Below, one piece after another: positions 18,666 to 28,243 of a stretch of DNA of 64,000 bases (position 1 is its first letter; every line of letters begins with the position of its first letter). The translations under genes and the position numbers were made by a program. The notes under the pieces were generated by a model that did not search any database, had not been told where the DNA came from, and saw nothing but the letters and a program-made list of their open reading frames with translations. The DNA is from Bog-793 sp050013835. GTDB lineage: Bacteria > Actinomycetota > Acidimicrobiia > Acidimicrobiales > Bog-793. The DNA is taken from NCBI GenBank assembly GCA_050013835.1, contig JBEKEM010000002.1, positions 132,463 through 196,462 of the forward strand, read 5' to 3'.

Positions 18666-19830
18666 TCACGTGCTGACCGCGGGTGTCGTTCCCTCCTTGT
18701 GCCCCGAGGGTCTGCTACATGAGTCCAACACCGGGTCGTCGTGCCAGGCGGCCCGGGCGGCAACGAGCTCAGTGTCATGGGGCCCGACTGGGAACGAGCG
18801 CGCCGGCGGGGTCGTGCAGCGTGGAGGGGCCGGACCGCTCGCACAGCGGGGGACGAACCGCGCCACGCCCCGGTTGTGGGGTGGTTGCCTCCGACCGAGC
18901 GGGCAGATGACGGCGCGGGTGTCGCGGTCAAGGGAACTCGTCGCAGGGAAGGGCGTTGGCTTGATGACGAGCCGGTGATACCTGTCGCAGAGGGCCGTCC
19001 CCGTCGCTCCGGATCCGTGGGCGGGGCCGGCGAGGATTTCGCGCCCGGTTCGCTTCGCCGCAATGAGCTTGACATTGACTGGACCGCCGGGCGTGTTCGC
19101 CTGAGTGATCCTCGCCGCGGTGACGATCCCGGTGTGTGGCGCGGTCGCGAGCTGCGCCGGGAAGCCGTCCTTGCGCACCGACATCGACTTGTGGTCGCGC
19201 CGGGCCCCGGGGTCGACCGTGAAGATGACCCGGTCCTTCTCGACCTGTCGCGCGAAGCGCCAGGTGCCTTCCTCCTCGCCCGGCTCGACGTCCCCGGCGG
19301 CGACAAGGGCGAACAGGCCGACGGCGTCTTGCTGGTCGGGATCGAGGTCGTCCGCACCGTCCATCCCGTGGAGGATCGTCGAGTCGAGCACGCGATGGTG
19401 CTTGCGGGCCAGCACACCGGAAGCGTCGACGACGCTGCACACCGCCTTGAAGATGCGGTTCGGGTCTGTCGCGCTGCGGAGCCGGCCCGCCGATAGGTGA
19501 GGTTGGTGAAGTCGAAGTCTCGTCGTCAAGCGCCCATCCGCAGACGACGTTCCAGTCGACGCGGCTCCAGAGCGTCCCGATCGCGTCCCGGTCGGATAGC
19601 CCCTCGAAGGCCCGGAGCACCGTCACCGAGCAGATGACGTCGACCGCGATCGGGGCACTTCCCCCCACGAGGGAAGAGGTCCGAGAAGTCCTCGCCCCGG
19701 AGAAGATCCCGGCGGGGGTCTGCCAGGGAGGCGCAGACGGTGCCCTCCTCGACAGAGCCACGACAGAGAGCGGAGGCGCCGACGAACTACCGATCGGGGT
19801 TCGATTTCCGATGCCTGGCCGAGATCTTGT
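18666..19830 (-). pseudogene. Frameshifted IS1182-like transposase remnant
   Basis: Transposase homology is spread over all three minus-strand frames. Near 19.8-19.7 kb one frame gives LADPRRDLLRGEDFSDLFPR. Next, another gives VTVLRAFEGLSDRDAIGTLW and WALDDE. Around 19.52 kb a third gives DFDFTNLTYRRAG, then the frame moves to LRSATDPNRIFKAVCSVV and VLDSTILHGMD. This order matches the IS1182/DDE transposase layout (N-terminal region, 'LSDR' helix, DDE start at LDST). At least three frameshifts kill it. No clear terminal inverted repeats were recognised, so the element ends are undefined. Confidence 0.75.
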
Positions 19831-20094
19831 GGGCGCGGGAGGTATTCGCGAGCATCATCGCCTGGTACCTAAATTGACAGAGACTCAGAAGGAGCTATGC
19901 ACCCAAGAACTCGCAGGCGAATCGCCAGACGGGTGCCGCACGGCCCCAGGAGTCGTTTGTGCGGTCGAGGTGCCGGCAGGGCGCTTCTTCTATCACCGTG
20001 CACAACTCGGCGCGTTCCAGGCTCGTAGCTGGCACGGAATATAGCGTGAGTTCTTTGCATCCACGCATTCGGACACAGTACTGTTTTCGCGGAG

Positions 20095-21138
20095 ATGAAC
20101 AAATCAGCACCGGGTAGAAGCAGCAGCGGCCATTTGACAGTATCTGTGGTCGTTATTACCTATAATGGTGCACGTCATATCGTTGATCAGATTGAATCGA
20201 TTATTGGTCAGACTAGGGCGCCGGACGAGATCATTATTAGCGATGACGCCAGTAACGATGACACCGTTGAACGCGCGCGGTCGACCCTGGGGTCCTGGCA
20301 CGGTCGGTCGCAGCTCCGGACAGCGAGGCGGAATGCTGGCGTGTCCGCGAACCTTCAGGGAGGTCTCGCGGTAGCTACGGGCGATGTCATCATGCTTGCC
20401 GATCAGGATGACATCTGGTTGCCGCAGCGAGTGGAGCGCCAGACGTCGGTGATTGAGAAGGACCCTTCAGTTGCCGCAGTGTTCTGCGACGCGGATCTTG
20501 TCGACGCCGATGGACACGCGGTTGGCGCGCGACTGTGGGAGCGAGAGGGCTTTTCGGCAAAGCAGAGGCGGATCTGGGCGCACGACCCGGCAACGGTGCT
20601 CCTTGGCGGCCAGGTTGTGACCGGAGCGACACTGGCATTTCGCCGCGAGCTACTCGACATCGTCCTGCCACTTCCGGCGAATGGATGGCACGACTCATGG
20701 ATCGCTCTTATGACGGTGTTCTCCGGCGGCGAGATGATTGCAGTTCCCGAACCGCTCCTCTCGTACCGACTGCACGGCGACAATGCCGCGGGTGTTCCTC
20801 CACCGACATGGCGATCAAAACTGGGCGCGGCGCTGTGGCCGGGCGGCGGAGACCTCGCCCAGCTGTCCGAAGCGGTTGAGCGGCTGGAACGGGGTGCGGT
20901 CGGTGGTGCCTCGGGGGACGTCGAGCCTCTGGTTGACCGGCTCAAACGTGTGCGGGACTTCTATGTCAGTCGTCGCCGGCTTGACCCCAGACTCTGGCGA
21001 CGGGCCCCCAGGATCGCCCGGTGGTGGTTTCAGGGGGAGTATTCATGCTGTCGTTCCGGTTTCCGCTCGGCAGCGGCCGATCTCGCCGTTGCTGGGATCC
21101 GTTCGAGACACGAGTCGGATGTCGCGCCGGAACGTTGA
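20095..21138 (+). CDS. GT2 family glycosyltransferase
   Basis: A 347-residue GT-A fold transferase. N-terminal VSVVVITYNGARHI is followed by the nucleotide-binding acidic pair ISDDASNDDT (DD at 50-51) and the metal motif ADQDDIWLP (about 102-110), typical of rhamnosyl/galactosyl-like GT2 enzymes of O-antigen and capsule clusters. No membrane segments appear, so it likely works at the cytoplasmic face on a polyprenol-linked acceptor. It follows the IS remnant and precedes the flippase. The acceptor and sugar cannot be read from sequence. Confidence 0.85.
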   Translation: MNKSAPGRSSSGHLTVSVVVITYNGARHIVDQIESIIGQTRAPDEIIISDDASNDDTVERARSTLGSWHGRSQLRTARRNAGVSANLQGGLAVATGDVIMLADQDDIWLPQRVERQTSVIEKDPSVAAVFCDADLVDADGHAVGARLWEREGFSAKQRRIWAHDPATVLLGGQVVTGATLAFRRELLDIVLPLPANGWHDSWIALMTVFSGGEMIAVPEPLLSYRLHGDNAAGVPPPTWRSKLGAALWPGGGDLAQLSEAVERLERGAVGGASGDVEPLVDRLKRVRDFYVSRRRLDPRLWRRAPRIARWWFQGEYSCCRSGFRSAAADLAVAGIRSRHESDVAPER

Positions 21139-21596
21139 GCTGCCTGCCACGTCGACCTAGCACTGGCGAGAGGCCCGGCCAGGGCACGTCAAGCACCCAC
21201 GCTGGGATAAAGCGAAGGATCACGATCATGTGCACGACGCGGGTTACCTGAGGCCGCAAGGCCACAAATGTCGGCAGATACGCGGTCGGGAGTGAGCATC
21301 CGCGAAGCCCGGAACGCGGCGTGCACGATCATCGGAATTGGTGGTGCCGGCTCGTCTCGGTCGCCGATGACCTGGAGAGCCAACCAGCACTGATAGGTGG
21401 GTGGCTAATCTTCTGAGCCATCGCGCACTTTCCTCTATCCGAGGACGGAATCGGAAGACGCCGTTTTCGCGCGAGCCGCTCGTCACGTCGCCGTCCGGCA
21501 TCCAGCGAGAATCCCTCTGCCGAGAGCGCACCGACGGCGGACCCGCTTTCTAGCGAGGGCGCGGGAACGAAAGCCATCCGCGGCGGGGCCCTACGA
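21139..21596. other. 458-bp gap with no supported gene
   Basis: Between the GT2 gene and the flippase. The flippase frame stays open upstream of its GTG for many codons but contains no ATG, GTG or TTG, and no family homology was visible. It may be a leader region or a decayed gene. Confidence 0.4.
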
Positions 21597-22988
21597 GTGG
21601 GCTGCTACTTCCTCGGTGTGCTGGTCAGCGCGATCTCGGCGGCCCTACTCTTCCGGCACCTCGGCGTCATCGGTACAGGCCGTTACGTCACGGCTACCTC
21701 ACTGGTGGCGATCATCGGTGCGATGTCGGACCTTGGACTCACAGCATTCGGCGTTCGTGAGATGTCTGCCAGCCCCCCAGAGCAACGTTGGGCCTTGGCC
21801 CGAGATCTTCTGGGGATCCGGCTGGCTCTAACGGTCATCGGCGGCGTTGCCGTGGCGCTTTTCGCATGGGCCGCCTATTCGCCGCTTCTCGCCGAGGGTG
21901 TCGCTCTCGCTTCGGTGGGCCTTCTCTTTCAGGTTACTCAAGACAATTTCGCACTACCGCTGACCATCGGTCTTCAGCTGGGCTGGGTCGCTGCTCTGGA
22001 CCTCCTCCGCCAATTCCTGACGACGGTCTTCATCATCTTCTTCGTGTTGCTCGGCGCAGATCTGCTTCCCTTCCTTGGCGTTCCGATCCCCGTGGGCATC
22101 ATCGTGCTGGCAGCGACCGCATTCATCGTCCGGGGGCGGCGGGCCCAGTCGCCAACCTTCAATTGGCGCCGGTGGCGGAGGATTCTTGTAGCTATTCTGC
22201 CTTACTCTGTCGCCGTCGCGGCTGGCGTGCTCTATTTTCGAATCTCCGTGCTGCTCGTCTCTGCATGTTGCAATGCCACTCAGCTCGGCTATTTCGGCAC
22301 GTCGTACCGAATAATCGATGTACTCACGCTTGTACCAGGGCTTCTCGCCGGGTCTGCTCTTCCAATATTGGCGCGGGCAGCACGCGATGATGCCGAGCGA
22401 TTTCGCTACGCCCTGGCGAGAGTTCATGGTGTGTCAGTCATGGTAGGAGCGTGGGTGGCCGGAATGATCGTGCTCGGGGCGCCTCTTGCTATTCAGGTCA
22501 TCGCGGGACCGAGATTCGCCGCGGCGGTGCCCGTGCTGCGCCTACAAGGGGTCGGTCTGGGAGCGACGTTCGTCAGTGTCACGTGGGGATACGCGCTTCT
22601 CAGCACTCGCCGCCACAGGGCGATTCTGTACGTGAACCTCTTCGCTCTGCTCTTCAACGTTGCACTCGTCGTACCGCTCAGCTTGCTGATTGGTGCTCGT
22701 GGTGCCGCGATCGGTACGGCCGCGGCGGAAATTGTGCTCGCGACAACCGAAGTGATCGTGGTGACGAACACGCGACCGGAGTTTCGGCCTTCGTGGCTCA
22801 TACTGCCGCGGACAGCCGCTGCATTGGTGATCGCTGTGGTTCCGATGCTCTTCCTCCCGATATCAGCCGCGGTGCGAATGTTCATTGCCTCAGTCGTATA
22901 CGGCGTCGTATTGGTCGTGGTTCGCTCCGTGCCTGACGAACTGCTGGATCTGCTGCCCTGGCGCCGGCGGTGTCCCGCGGGGCGATGA
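21597..22988 (+). CDS. Wzx-like polysaccharide flippase (MOP superfamily)
   Basis: A 463-residue protein with 12-14 hydrophobic segments along its whole length, starting GTG at 21597. The N-terminal part (FRHLGVIGTGRYVTATSLV) fits the 'LGxxGxGxY' signature of polysaccharide export proteins, and the centre (TQLGYFGTSYRIIDVL) fits the second-half start of MATE/Wzx flippases. It likely moves a lipid-linked oligosaccharide built by the neighbouring glycosyltransferases across the membrane. It converges with the gene at 23265. The start is uncertain because the frame is open upstream without standard starts. Confidence 0.85.
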   Translation: MGCYFLGVLVSAISAALLFRHLGVIGTGRYVTATSLVAIIGAMSDLGLTAFGVREMSASPPEQRWALARDLLGIRLALTVIGGVAVALFAWAAYSPLLAEGVALASVGLLFQVTQDNFALPLTIGLQLGWVAALDLLRQFLTTVFIIFFVLLGADLLPFLGVPIPVGIIVLAATAFIVRGRRAQSPTFNWRRWRRILVAILPYSVAVAAGVLYFRISVLLVSACCNATQLGYFGTSYRIIDVLTLVPGLLAGSALPILARAARDDAERFRYALARVHGVSVMVGAWVAGMIVLGAPLAIQVIAGPRFAAAVPVLRLQGVGLGATFVSVTWGYALLSTRRHRAILYVNLFALLFNVALVVPLSLLIGARGAAIGTAAAEIVLATTEVIVVTNTRPEFRPSWLILPRTAAALVIAVVPMLFLPISAAVRMFIASVVYGVVLVVVRSVPDELLDLLPWRRRCPAGR

Positions 22989-23264
22989 TGTCTAAGTACG
23001 AGGAGCACGCGGTGCCGCAGTGATGCCCCATGACGGTGCTGCACGAAGCTCTCGTGTACTTCAGCCTGTTCGACCCAGCGCCGGCAGACTCCGCGCCAGG
23101 CGCCGGTGACTGGGAGCCGTTTCCACGGACACGGAATGACAAGTGGGCGAGTGGACGTGGCGGGAGACTCGAGCTTCAGCGAGAGCGCGGGATGAATTCG
23201 CGTCGGAGGCTGGTCACTGCAAGGTTTACTGCAACGCTCGGCAGCAAATGTCGCGTGCTCGCAG

Positions 23265-24470
23265 TCAACGACCGCCGTTGTTCTGTTCGCCGATATCGCC
23301 CAGATGGTCGTCCTGCGTGAGCAACTCAGAGGACGGCGCATCCCAGCGTCGAACGAGGATGGGGTAAATCAACCCGAATCCAGCAAGCGTGACTCCATCG
23401 ATCACAGCGGATTGGGCCATTGCCGCAAGAACGAGCTCTCGAGAGAATGTGTGGTCTCCAACAAGCCACAAGACAAACAAGCCCGTGTCAATCCCCACCC
23501 CAACGAAACCGAGAAGAAGTCCGATGACAAGCGACACTGCGGCCAAGGACGACCGTGTACCCGATCGAGCAGGGAACTCACTAGATGACGCTCGTCTGCG
23601 CTCCATCACAGCGAGTCCTCCAATGAGAGCCTCAACACCTATGACTAGGAATATGCCGGATATGAAGCTCGGTTGCCATCGAAGAGAACCAACTGAAAAA
23701 CCAGTGGGAAGTACAAGGCTCACCACCTGGAGTGCCAGACCGAGAACGATGAGCACTGCACCCGGGGCAACGAGCATGAGATGAGGAGCAAGAGAGAGGA
23801 TCTGTCGGACGTGACGCCAACCATCCGAGAATGTGTTGAGCTTCGATTCACCAATCCGCTCTCTATAGCCGGTACTGATCTCGATAACCTGCAATCCAGC
23901 TTGGCTTGCTCGGATCAGCATCTCTGATGCGAACTCCATTCCCGGGGCTGCCAAACCAAGAGAAAGGACGGCATGTCTGCTGAATGCGCGATAGCCAGAC
24001 TGACTGTCGGTAATTGTAAGACCGTTGGTCGCGCGTCGGACGAGGCGCGTCAAGGTCGGTGTTCCAATGCGACGGTGGAGAAAGGACATCGTGGAGTTCG
24101 GTGCTTGGGAAAGCCGCTCGCCGACGACGATGTCCGCTCGGCCCTCGGCGACGGGACGGACGAGTTGCACGATCTTCGTGAGGTCGTAGGTGAGGTCGGC
24201 GTCGGCCATGACAACGATTTCGCCGCGTGCGGCTTGGATCCCAGTCCGGACCGCGTTGCCGTAGCCAGGGCGACGCTCATGGATCACGCGGGCGCCGTGT
24301 GATCGTGCGACCTCTGCGGAGCGATCGGTCGAGTTGTTGTCAACAACTAGCACTTCCGCTGGATACCCGGCAGTAGCGAGGGAGGAGGACGCCTCAGTGA
24401 TGCATTGGCCGACCGAGTCCTCTTCGTTGAGACACGGCAACACAACCGTGACCAGCACCTTGTCGGCCAC
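23265..24470 (-). CDS. GT2 glycosyltransferase with C-terminal membrane domain
   Basis: A 401-residue protein from GTG at 24470, placed seven bases after GGGAGG; the frame extends to 24542 but without a better site. The GT-A domain has VVLPCLNEEDS, VVDNNSTDRS and the metal motif MADADLTYD, and resembles dolichyl-phosphate mannose synthase-type or undecaprenyl-phosphate glycosyltransferases. Residues about 235-385 form about four membrane helices (two hydrophobic pairs). Such enzymes load a sugar on polyprenyl phosphate, giving the donor for GT-C proteins, several of which are encoded nearby. It is divergent from the GT4 gene at 24608. Confidence 0.85.
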   Translation of the reverse strand: MADKVLVTVVLPCLNEEDSVGQCITEASSSLATAGYPAEVLVVDNNSTDRSAEVARSHGARVIHERRPGYGNAVRTGIQAARGEIVVMADADLTYDLTKIVQLVRPVAEGRADIVVGERLSQAPNSTMSFLHRRIGTPTLTRLVRRATNGLTITDSQSGYRAFSRHAVLSLGLAAPGMEFASEMLIRASQAGLQVIEISTGYRERIGESKLNTFSDGWRHVRQILSLAPHLMLVAPGAVLIVLGLALQVVSLVLPTGFSVGSLRWQPSFISGIFLVIGVEALIGGLAVMERRRASSSEFPARSGTRSSLAAVSLVIGLLLGFVGVGIDTGLFVLWLVGDHTFSRELVLAAMAQSAVIDGVTLAGFGLIYPILVRRWDAPSSELLTQDDHLGDIGEQNNGGR

Positions 24471-24607
24471 GCGACTGCCTCCCGCTGCTTGTCGTCCGAA
24501 TGATGCGCGGCACGCGTCAGAACACATGAGTCGCGGCCACACTAGCCGCGGGAAATGGCGGTCCCAAGACGCATGAGAGGGCCGGACGCAAGCCGACGAG
24601 ACTGTCG

Positions 24608-25807
24608 TTGCGCGTCAACAAGTTGACTGTTCCGGTCGTATGCTCAAACATCCGACTACTCGAAACTCCTCCCCGTTACCCGCCATTTACCGGCGGTGTC
24701 GAGAACGTGTCGCAGGCTACTTGCAGCCGCCTTGTTGCTCGCGGCGATGAGGTGCTCGTCATCTGCGCCGACGATCCGCCCCATAGCCCGCTCCTTGGCG
24801 ATGGAGTTCCGATCCGTCGCCTTCGGTCGCAGTTCAAGATCGCGAACACGAACATTACGCTCGGTCTTCCAGCCGCGATTGCGCACGAGAACTGGGAAGT
24901 TGTTCATACGTACCTGCCGACTCCTTGGGCCGCTGACTGGTCCGCCGTTATTGCCAGGGTGCTCGGTCGGGCGTGCGTACTTTCCTTCTACAACGATACT
25001 GTTGGTGAGGGATTTGCGCGCTTCATTGCCGGCGTCTACAGGGCGACCGCCTTTAGGCTGTTGCTACATTTGTCGGATCGTGTGATTGTTGCTTCTGAGT
25101 ATTGGCGGGATCATCTGATTTCGCTCAATCCGTCGCTGGCCGGCCGGGTCGTCATCATCCCAAATGGAGTCGACTTAGAACGTTTCACGGTTGGCCCTCA
25201 TGGCGACGGCAGGCGGCTGTTGTTTGTCGGAATCCTGGACCGTTATCATCGCTATAAAGGGCTCGACGTGCTGCTCAAAGCGTTAGCCCGGGTGTCTCAA
25301 CGGTGTGAGCTGACTGTCGTTGGCGAGGGCGACCTGAGACCAGAATACGAGCAATTGGCTGAGGCACTCGGAGTCAACGCCGATACACATTTTGTTGGAC
25401 GCCTCAGTGACGAGGAGCTTGAGCGGGCTTACCAACAGTCGGACATATACATCCTGCCGTCGGATTTCGCGCGTCAGGAGGGAGGATTCACGCTTACGGC
25501 GCTTGAGGCGATGGCGAGCGGGTTGCCGGTCGTCCTGGCTGATGGCGCCGGGCAAATTGCGGGGGAAGCGGCTGCCTCGGGGGCAGGTATCCGCGTGCCC
25601 GTCGGGGATCCGGAGTCGCTCGCGGAGGCGCTGGACCTCCTTCTGTCGGATTCCCGACGACGCGGAGCAATGGGCGAGGCTGCCCGCAACTATGTCGAGG
25701 CCAGGCTGTCCTGGGACGTCATCACGGAGCAACGTCGCGCTGTATACGAGGAGGCAGTCGACGTGGCGCACACGCGCCGGGGCCGCAGACACAGGAATTC
25801 CAGCTGA
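24608..25807 (+). CDS. GT4 family glycosyltransferase
   Basis: A 399-residue GT-B enzyme with TTG start at 24608 (a second TTG lies five codons in). The N-terminal domain has the GGVENVSQ acceptor loop (about 29-36). The linker has IPNGVDLERF, and the C-terminal domain has the E-x7-E motif in EGGFTLTALEAMASGLPVV with the nucleotide-sugar donor pocket. GT4 enzymes are retaining transferases common in exopolysaccharide clusters. It overlaps the next gene by one base (TGATG), so the two are translated together. Confidence 0.87.
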   Translation: MRVNKLTVPVVCSNIRLLETPPRYPPFTGGVENVSQATCSRLVARGDEVLVICADDPPHSPLLGDGVPIRRLRSQFKIANTNITLGLPAAIAHENWEVVHTYLPTPWAADWSAVIARVLGRACVLSFYNDTVGEGFARFIAGVYRATAFRLLLHLSDRVIVASEYWRDHLISLNPSLAGRVVIIPNGVDLERFTVGPHGDGRRLLFVGILDRYHRYKGLDVLLKALARVSQRCELTVVGEGDLRPEYEQLAEALGVNADTHFVGRLSDEELERAYQQSDIYILPSDFARQEGGFTLTALEAMASGLPVVLADGAGQIAGEAAASGAGIRVPVGDPESLAEALDLLLSDSRRRGAMGEAARNYVEARLSWDVITEQRRAVYEEAVDVAHTRRGRRHRNSS

Positions 25808-26760
25808 TGACGCAGGAGCCATCCGTCGCGAACGCTCAACGATCTCCAGCGCGAGTTGGCGCGCTCGTCGTCGCGTGGCGCAGCCTCGGTCTCACGCTCG
25901 ACACGCTCCAAAGCATCCGGCAATCGACGTTTCCAGTGGAACCAATCATCTGTGTGGCTCAGGAGTACTCGCGGGAGGATCTGGGTGCGCTCAAGAGGTG
26001 CATGGTTGGACAGCACCTCATGATCGAAGATCGCAATCTTGGATTTGCGATGTCTGTGAATCTCGGCATGGAATATGCCATTGAGTGTGGGCTCGACTGG
26101 GTTCTACTGGTCAACAACGACGCCACAATCGATCCGGATTGTGTCGCACGATGCCTGATGGAAGCAGAGCACTCCGGGAGAATCGCACTGCTTGCACCTG
26201 CTGTCGCCTACGCGCATAACCCTAGCAAACTGTGGTACGCGGGTGGCACCTACATCGATCTTCTGGGGATCGCCTGGAACCGGGGCCGTTTCTTGAATGC
26301 ATTGGGTCCTCCCGTCAGCTCTGATTGCGACCATGCGCCAGCATGTTGCGTCCTGATCTCCACGAAGGCCTGGCGCGAAGTCGGCCCGTTCCGCGAGGAC
26401 TTCTTCATGTACTACGAGGACACTGATTGGTGTGTCCGGGCTCGCGAACGTGGGTGGCGTATCCGGTATGTGGGTTCCGTGTTGTGTCAACACGTCATGG
26501 CCGGCTCCTCGGGGCAGCACGGTAGTCGGTACCTTTCCGAGAGAACCGGTTACTACCTCTCGCGAAATCCGCTGAGGCATGCGCTGGAAAGCAGTGGGAT
26601 CCGTCGCCTGACGCGGACGTTGGCGATGCTCACTATCTGGAATGCGTACAACTTGACGCGCATTCGGCCGGCTGACTGGTCATCTGTAGGGAGATCTTGT
26701 TTGGCGGGTCTGCGCGACGGATGGACGGGACGAATGGGTCCTCGCAGGTTCAATTCATGA
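25807..26760 (+). CDS. GT2 glycosyltransferase, WbbL/rhamnosyltransferase-like
   Basis: A 317-residue GT-A protein. It shows ALVVAWRSLGLTLDTL, NLGFAMSVNLGM (the 'N-x-G-x-A' loop of rhamnosyltransferases), the metal motif LLVNNDATIDPD, and the acceptor region FFMYYEDTDWCVRARERGWR with the ED-D-W catalytic-base motif. This is the pattern of the WbbL family, which in mycobacteria adds rhamnose to the arabinogalactan linker. The sugar here is not provable. It is coupled to the preceding GT4 gene by a one-base overlap. Confidence 0.85.
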   Translation: MTQEPSVANAQRSPARVGALVVAWRSLGLTLDTLQSIRQSTFPVEPIICVAQEYSREDLGALKRCMVGQHLMIEDRNLGFAMSVNLGMEYAIECGLDWVLLVNNDATIDPDCVARCLMEAEHSGRIALLAPAVAYAHNPSKLWYAGGTYIDLLGIAWNRGRFLNALGPPVSSDCDHAPACCVLISTKAWREVGPFREDFFMYYEDTDWCVRARERGWRIRYVGSVLCQHVMAGSSGQHGSRYLSERTGYYLSRNPLRHALESSGIRRLTRTLAMLTIWNAYNLTRIRPADWSSVGRSCLAGLRDGWTGRMGPRRFNS

Positions 26761-26797
26761 CCCCCATCGGGCCCAGGCAAGGAGACGCGTCGACCGA

Positions 26798-28030
26798 GTG
26801 AGTAATCGAGACCCCGACCGAAGCAGCGAAGCGAAACCGCTCGCCGGTTTTCGAGCGTGCATCATCTACGACTGCCTGTTTCCATGGACGATCGGCGGGG
26901 CCGAACGCTGGTACCGGTATCTGGCGGAACGATTGGTTGATGCGGGCGCGGAGGTCACCTACCTGACCCGGCGCCAGTGGGAAGACGAAGGACCGCAAAT
27001 TGCTGGTGTCACGGTGATAGACATCATGCCTCCGACTGAGCTCTACCTTCCGGACGGGACAAGGAGGAATCTGCCCCCGTTGCGTTTCGGGTGGAGTGCG
27101 TTTCGCTGGTTGATTCAACACCGGGGTGAGGTTGACACGGTGCAGCTGGCGAACTTCCCGTATTTTTCTCTTTTCGCGGTCCGCTTGGCACTCCTGGGAA
27201 CAGGCACGCCAATCGGGGTTGACTGGTTCGAAGTCTGGCCAAGGGAATTCTGGATCAGCTACGCGGGTGGTTTGCTGGGGCGCGCGGGGTTTCTCATCCA
27301 GCAGTCGTGTATTCGACTTACCGATCACGCGTTTGTGTTCTGGCATCACACCGAGGAGCGACTACTTGCACATGGCTTCCGGGGGCATGTCACCGTTCTG
27401 GCCGGGTTGCTTCCACCTGTTGGGCAAAACCTGCCGTCGTCCGGCCGCCGCGTTGAACCTACGGTCCTCTTTGCCGGCCGCATGATCAAAGATAAGGGTG
27501 TTCGCCTGTTGCCAGACGCGCTGCGGATTGCCAAAGCGCGGTTCCCATCGCTGCGCCTTGTCCTGGCGGGCGAGGGTCCGGAACGCGTGCTTCTCGAACG
27601 TCGTTGTCTCGAGCTGGGGCTCACGGACTCAGTCTCATTCCCCGGAAGACTGCCAGAAGCCGAACTTGCTGAACTGATGGCAACCGCGAGCTGCATTGTT
27701 ATCGCATCGTTGAGGGAGGGCTATGGGCTGGTCGTGGCGGAAGCGGCCGCGGCTGGAACTCCCTCGGTAGTAGCCGCCAACCCGGAGAACGCCGCCACTG
27801 GCCACATCGTCGAGGATGTGAACGGCTTTGTCGTTGATCCAACCGCGAGCGGTCTCGCCCGCGGCATTGTCTCGGTCATAGAAGGTGGTGAGAGGCTGCG
27901 CGAATCGACAGCCGATTGGTATGAGAGCCGCGCGGACTCTATGAGCATGCTTCGCTCCGCGAACGAGATGATCGGTCTCTACAGTTCTGAGAGGATTCGG
28001 AGACAACGCTCAACTCAGGTGCCTCGGTAG
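26798..28030 (+). CDS. GT4 family glycosyltransferase
   Basis: A 410-residue GT-B enzyme starting GTG at 26798. It has the GGAERWYRYLAERL acceptor loop (about 33-46), VLFAGRMIKDKGVRLL at the start of the donor domain, and the E-x7-E motif EGYGLVVAEAAAAGTPSVV. It belongs to the same plus-strand group as the two genes before it, 37 bp after the GT2 stop. It converges with the giant membrane protein at 28244. Donor and acceptor unknown. Confidence 0.87.
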   Translation: MSNRDPDRSSEAKPLAGFRACIIYDCLFPWTIGGAERWYRYLAERLVDAGAEVTYLTRRQWEDEGPQIAGVTVIDIMPPTELYLPDGTRRNLPPLRFGWSAFRWLIQHRGEVDTVQLANFPYFSLFAVRLALLGTGTPIGVDWFEVWPREFWISYAGGLLGRAGFLIQQSCIRLTDHAFVFWHHTEERLLAHGFRGHVTVLAGLLPPVGQNLPSSGRRVEPTVLFAGRMIKDKGVRLLPDALRIAKARFPSLRLVLAGEGPERVLLERRCLELGLTDSVSFPGRLPEAELAELMATASCIVIASLREGYGLVVAEAAAAGTPSVVAANPENAATGHIVEDVNGFVVDPTASGLARGIVSVIEGGERLRESTADWYESRADSMSMLRSANEMIGLYSSERIRRQRSTQVPR

Positions 28031-28243
28031 CGTGGCCGATCTCGGAATCCGTTCCCGACGACAAGAGCGAGCAATGGTTAAGACCTGTGAATCATCCCGT
28101 AGCGTTGATCACGCGGCGACCTCTTAGATGTTCATCTCGCGCTCGACCATCACTCGCCTCCTGAACGTCGCGTCGGCGCGTACACGCGACGAGGGGTGGA
28201 TCGTTAGTCTTCGGACGCGTTGACGGAGCCGGCAGCGTCCACG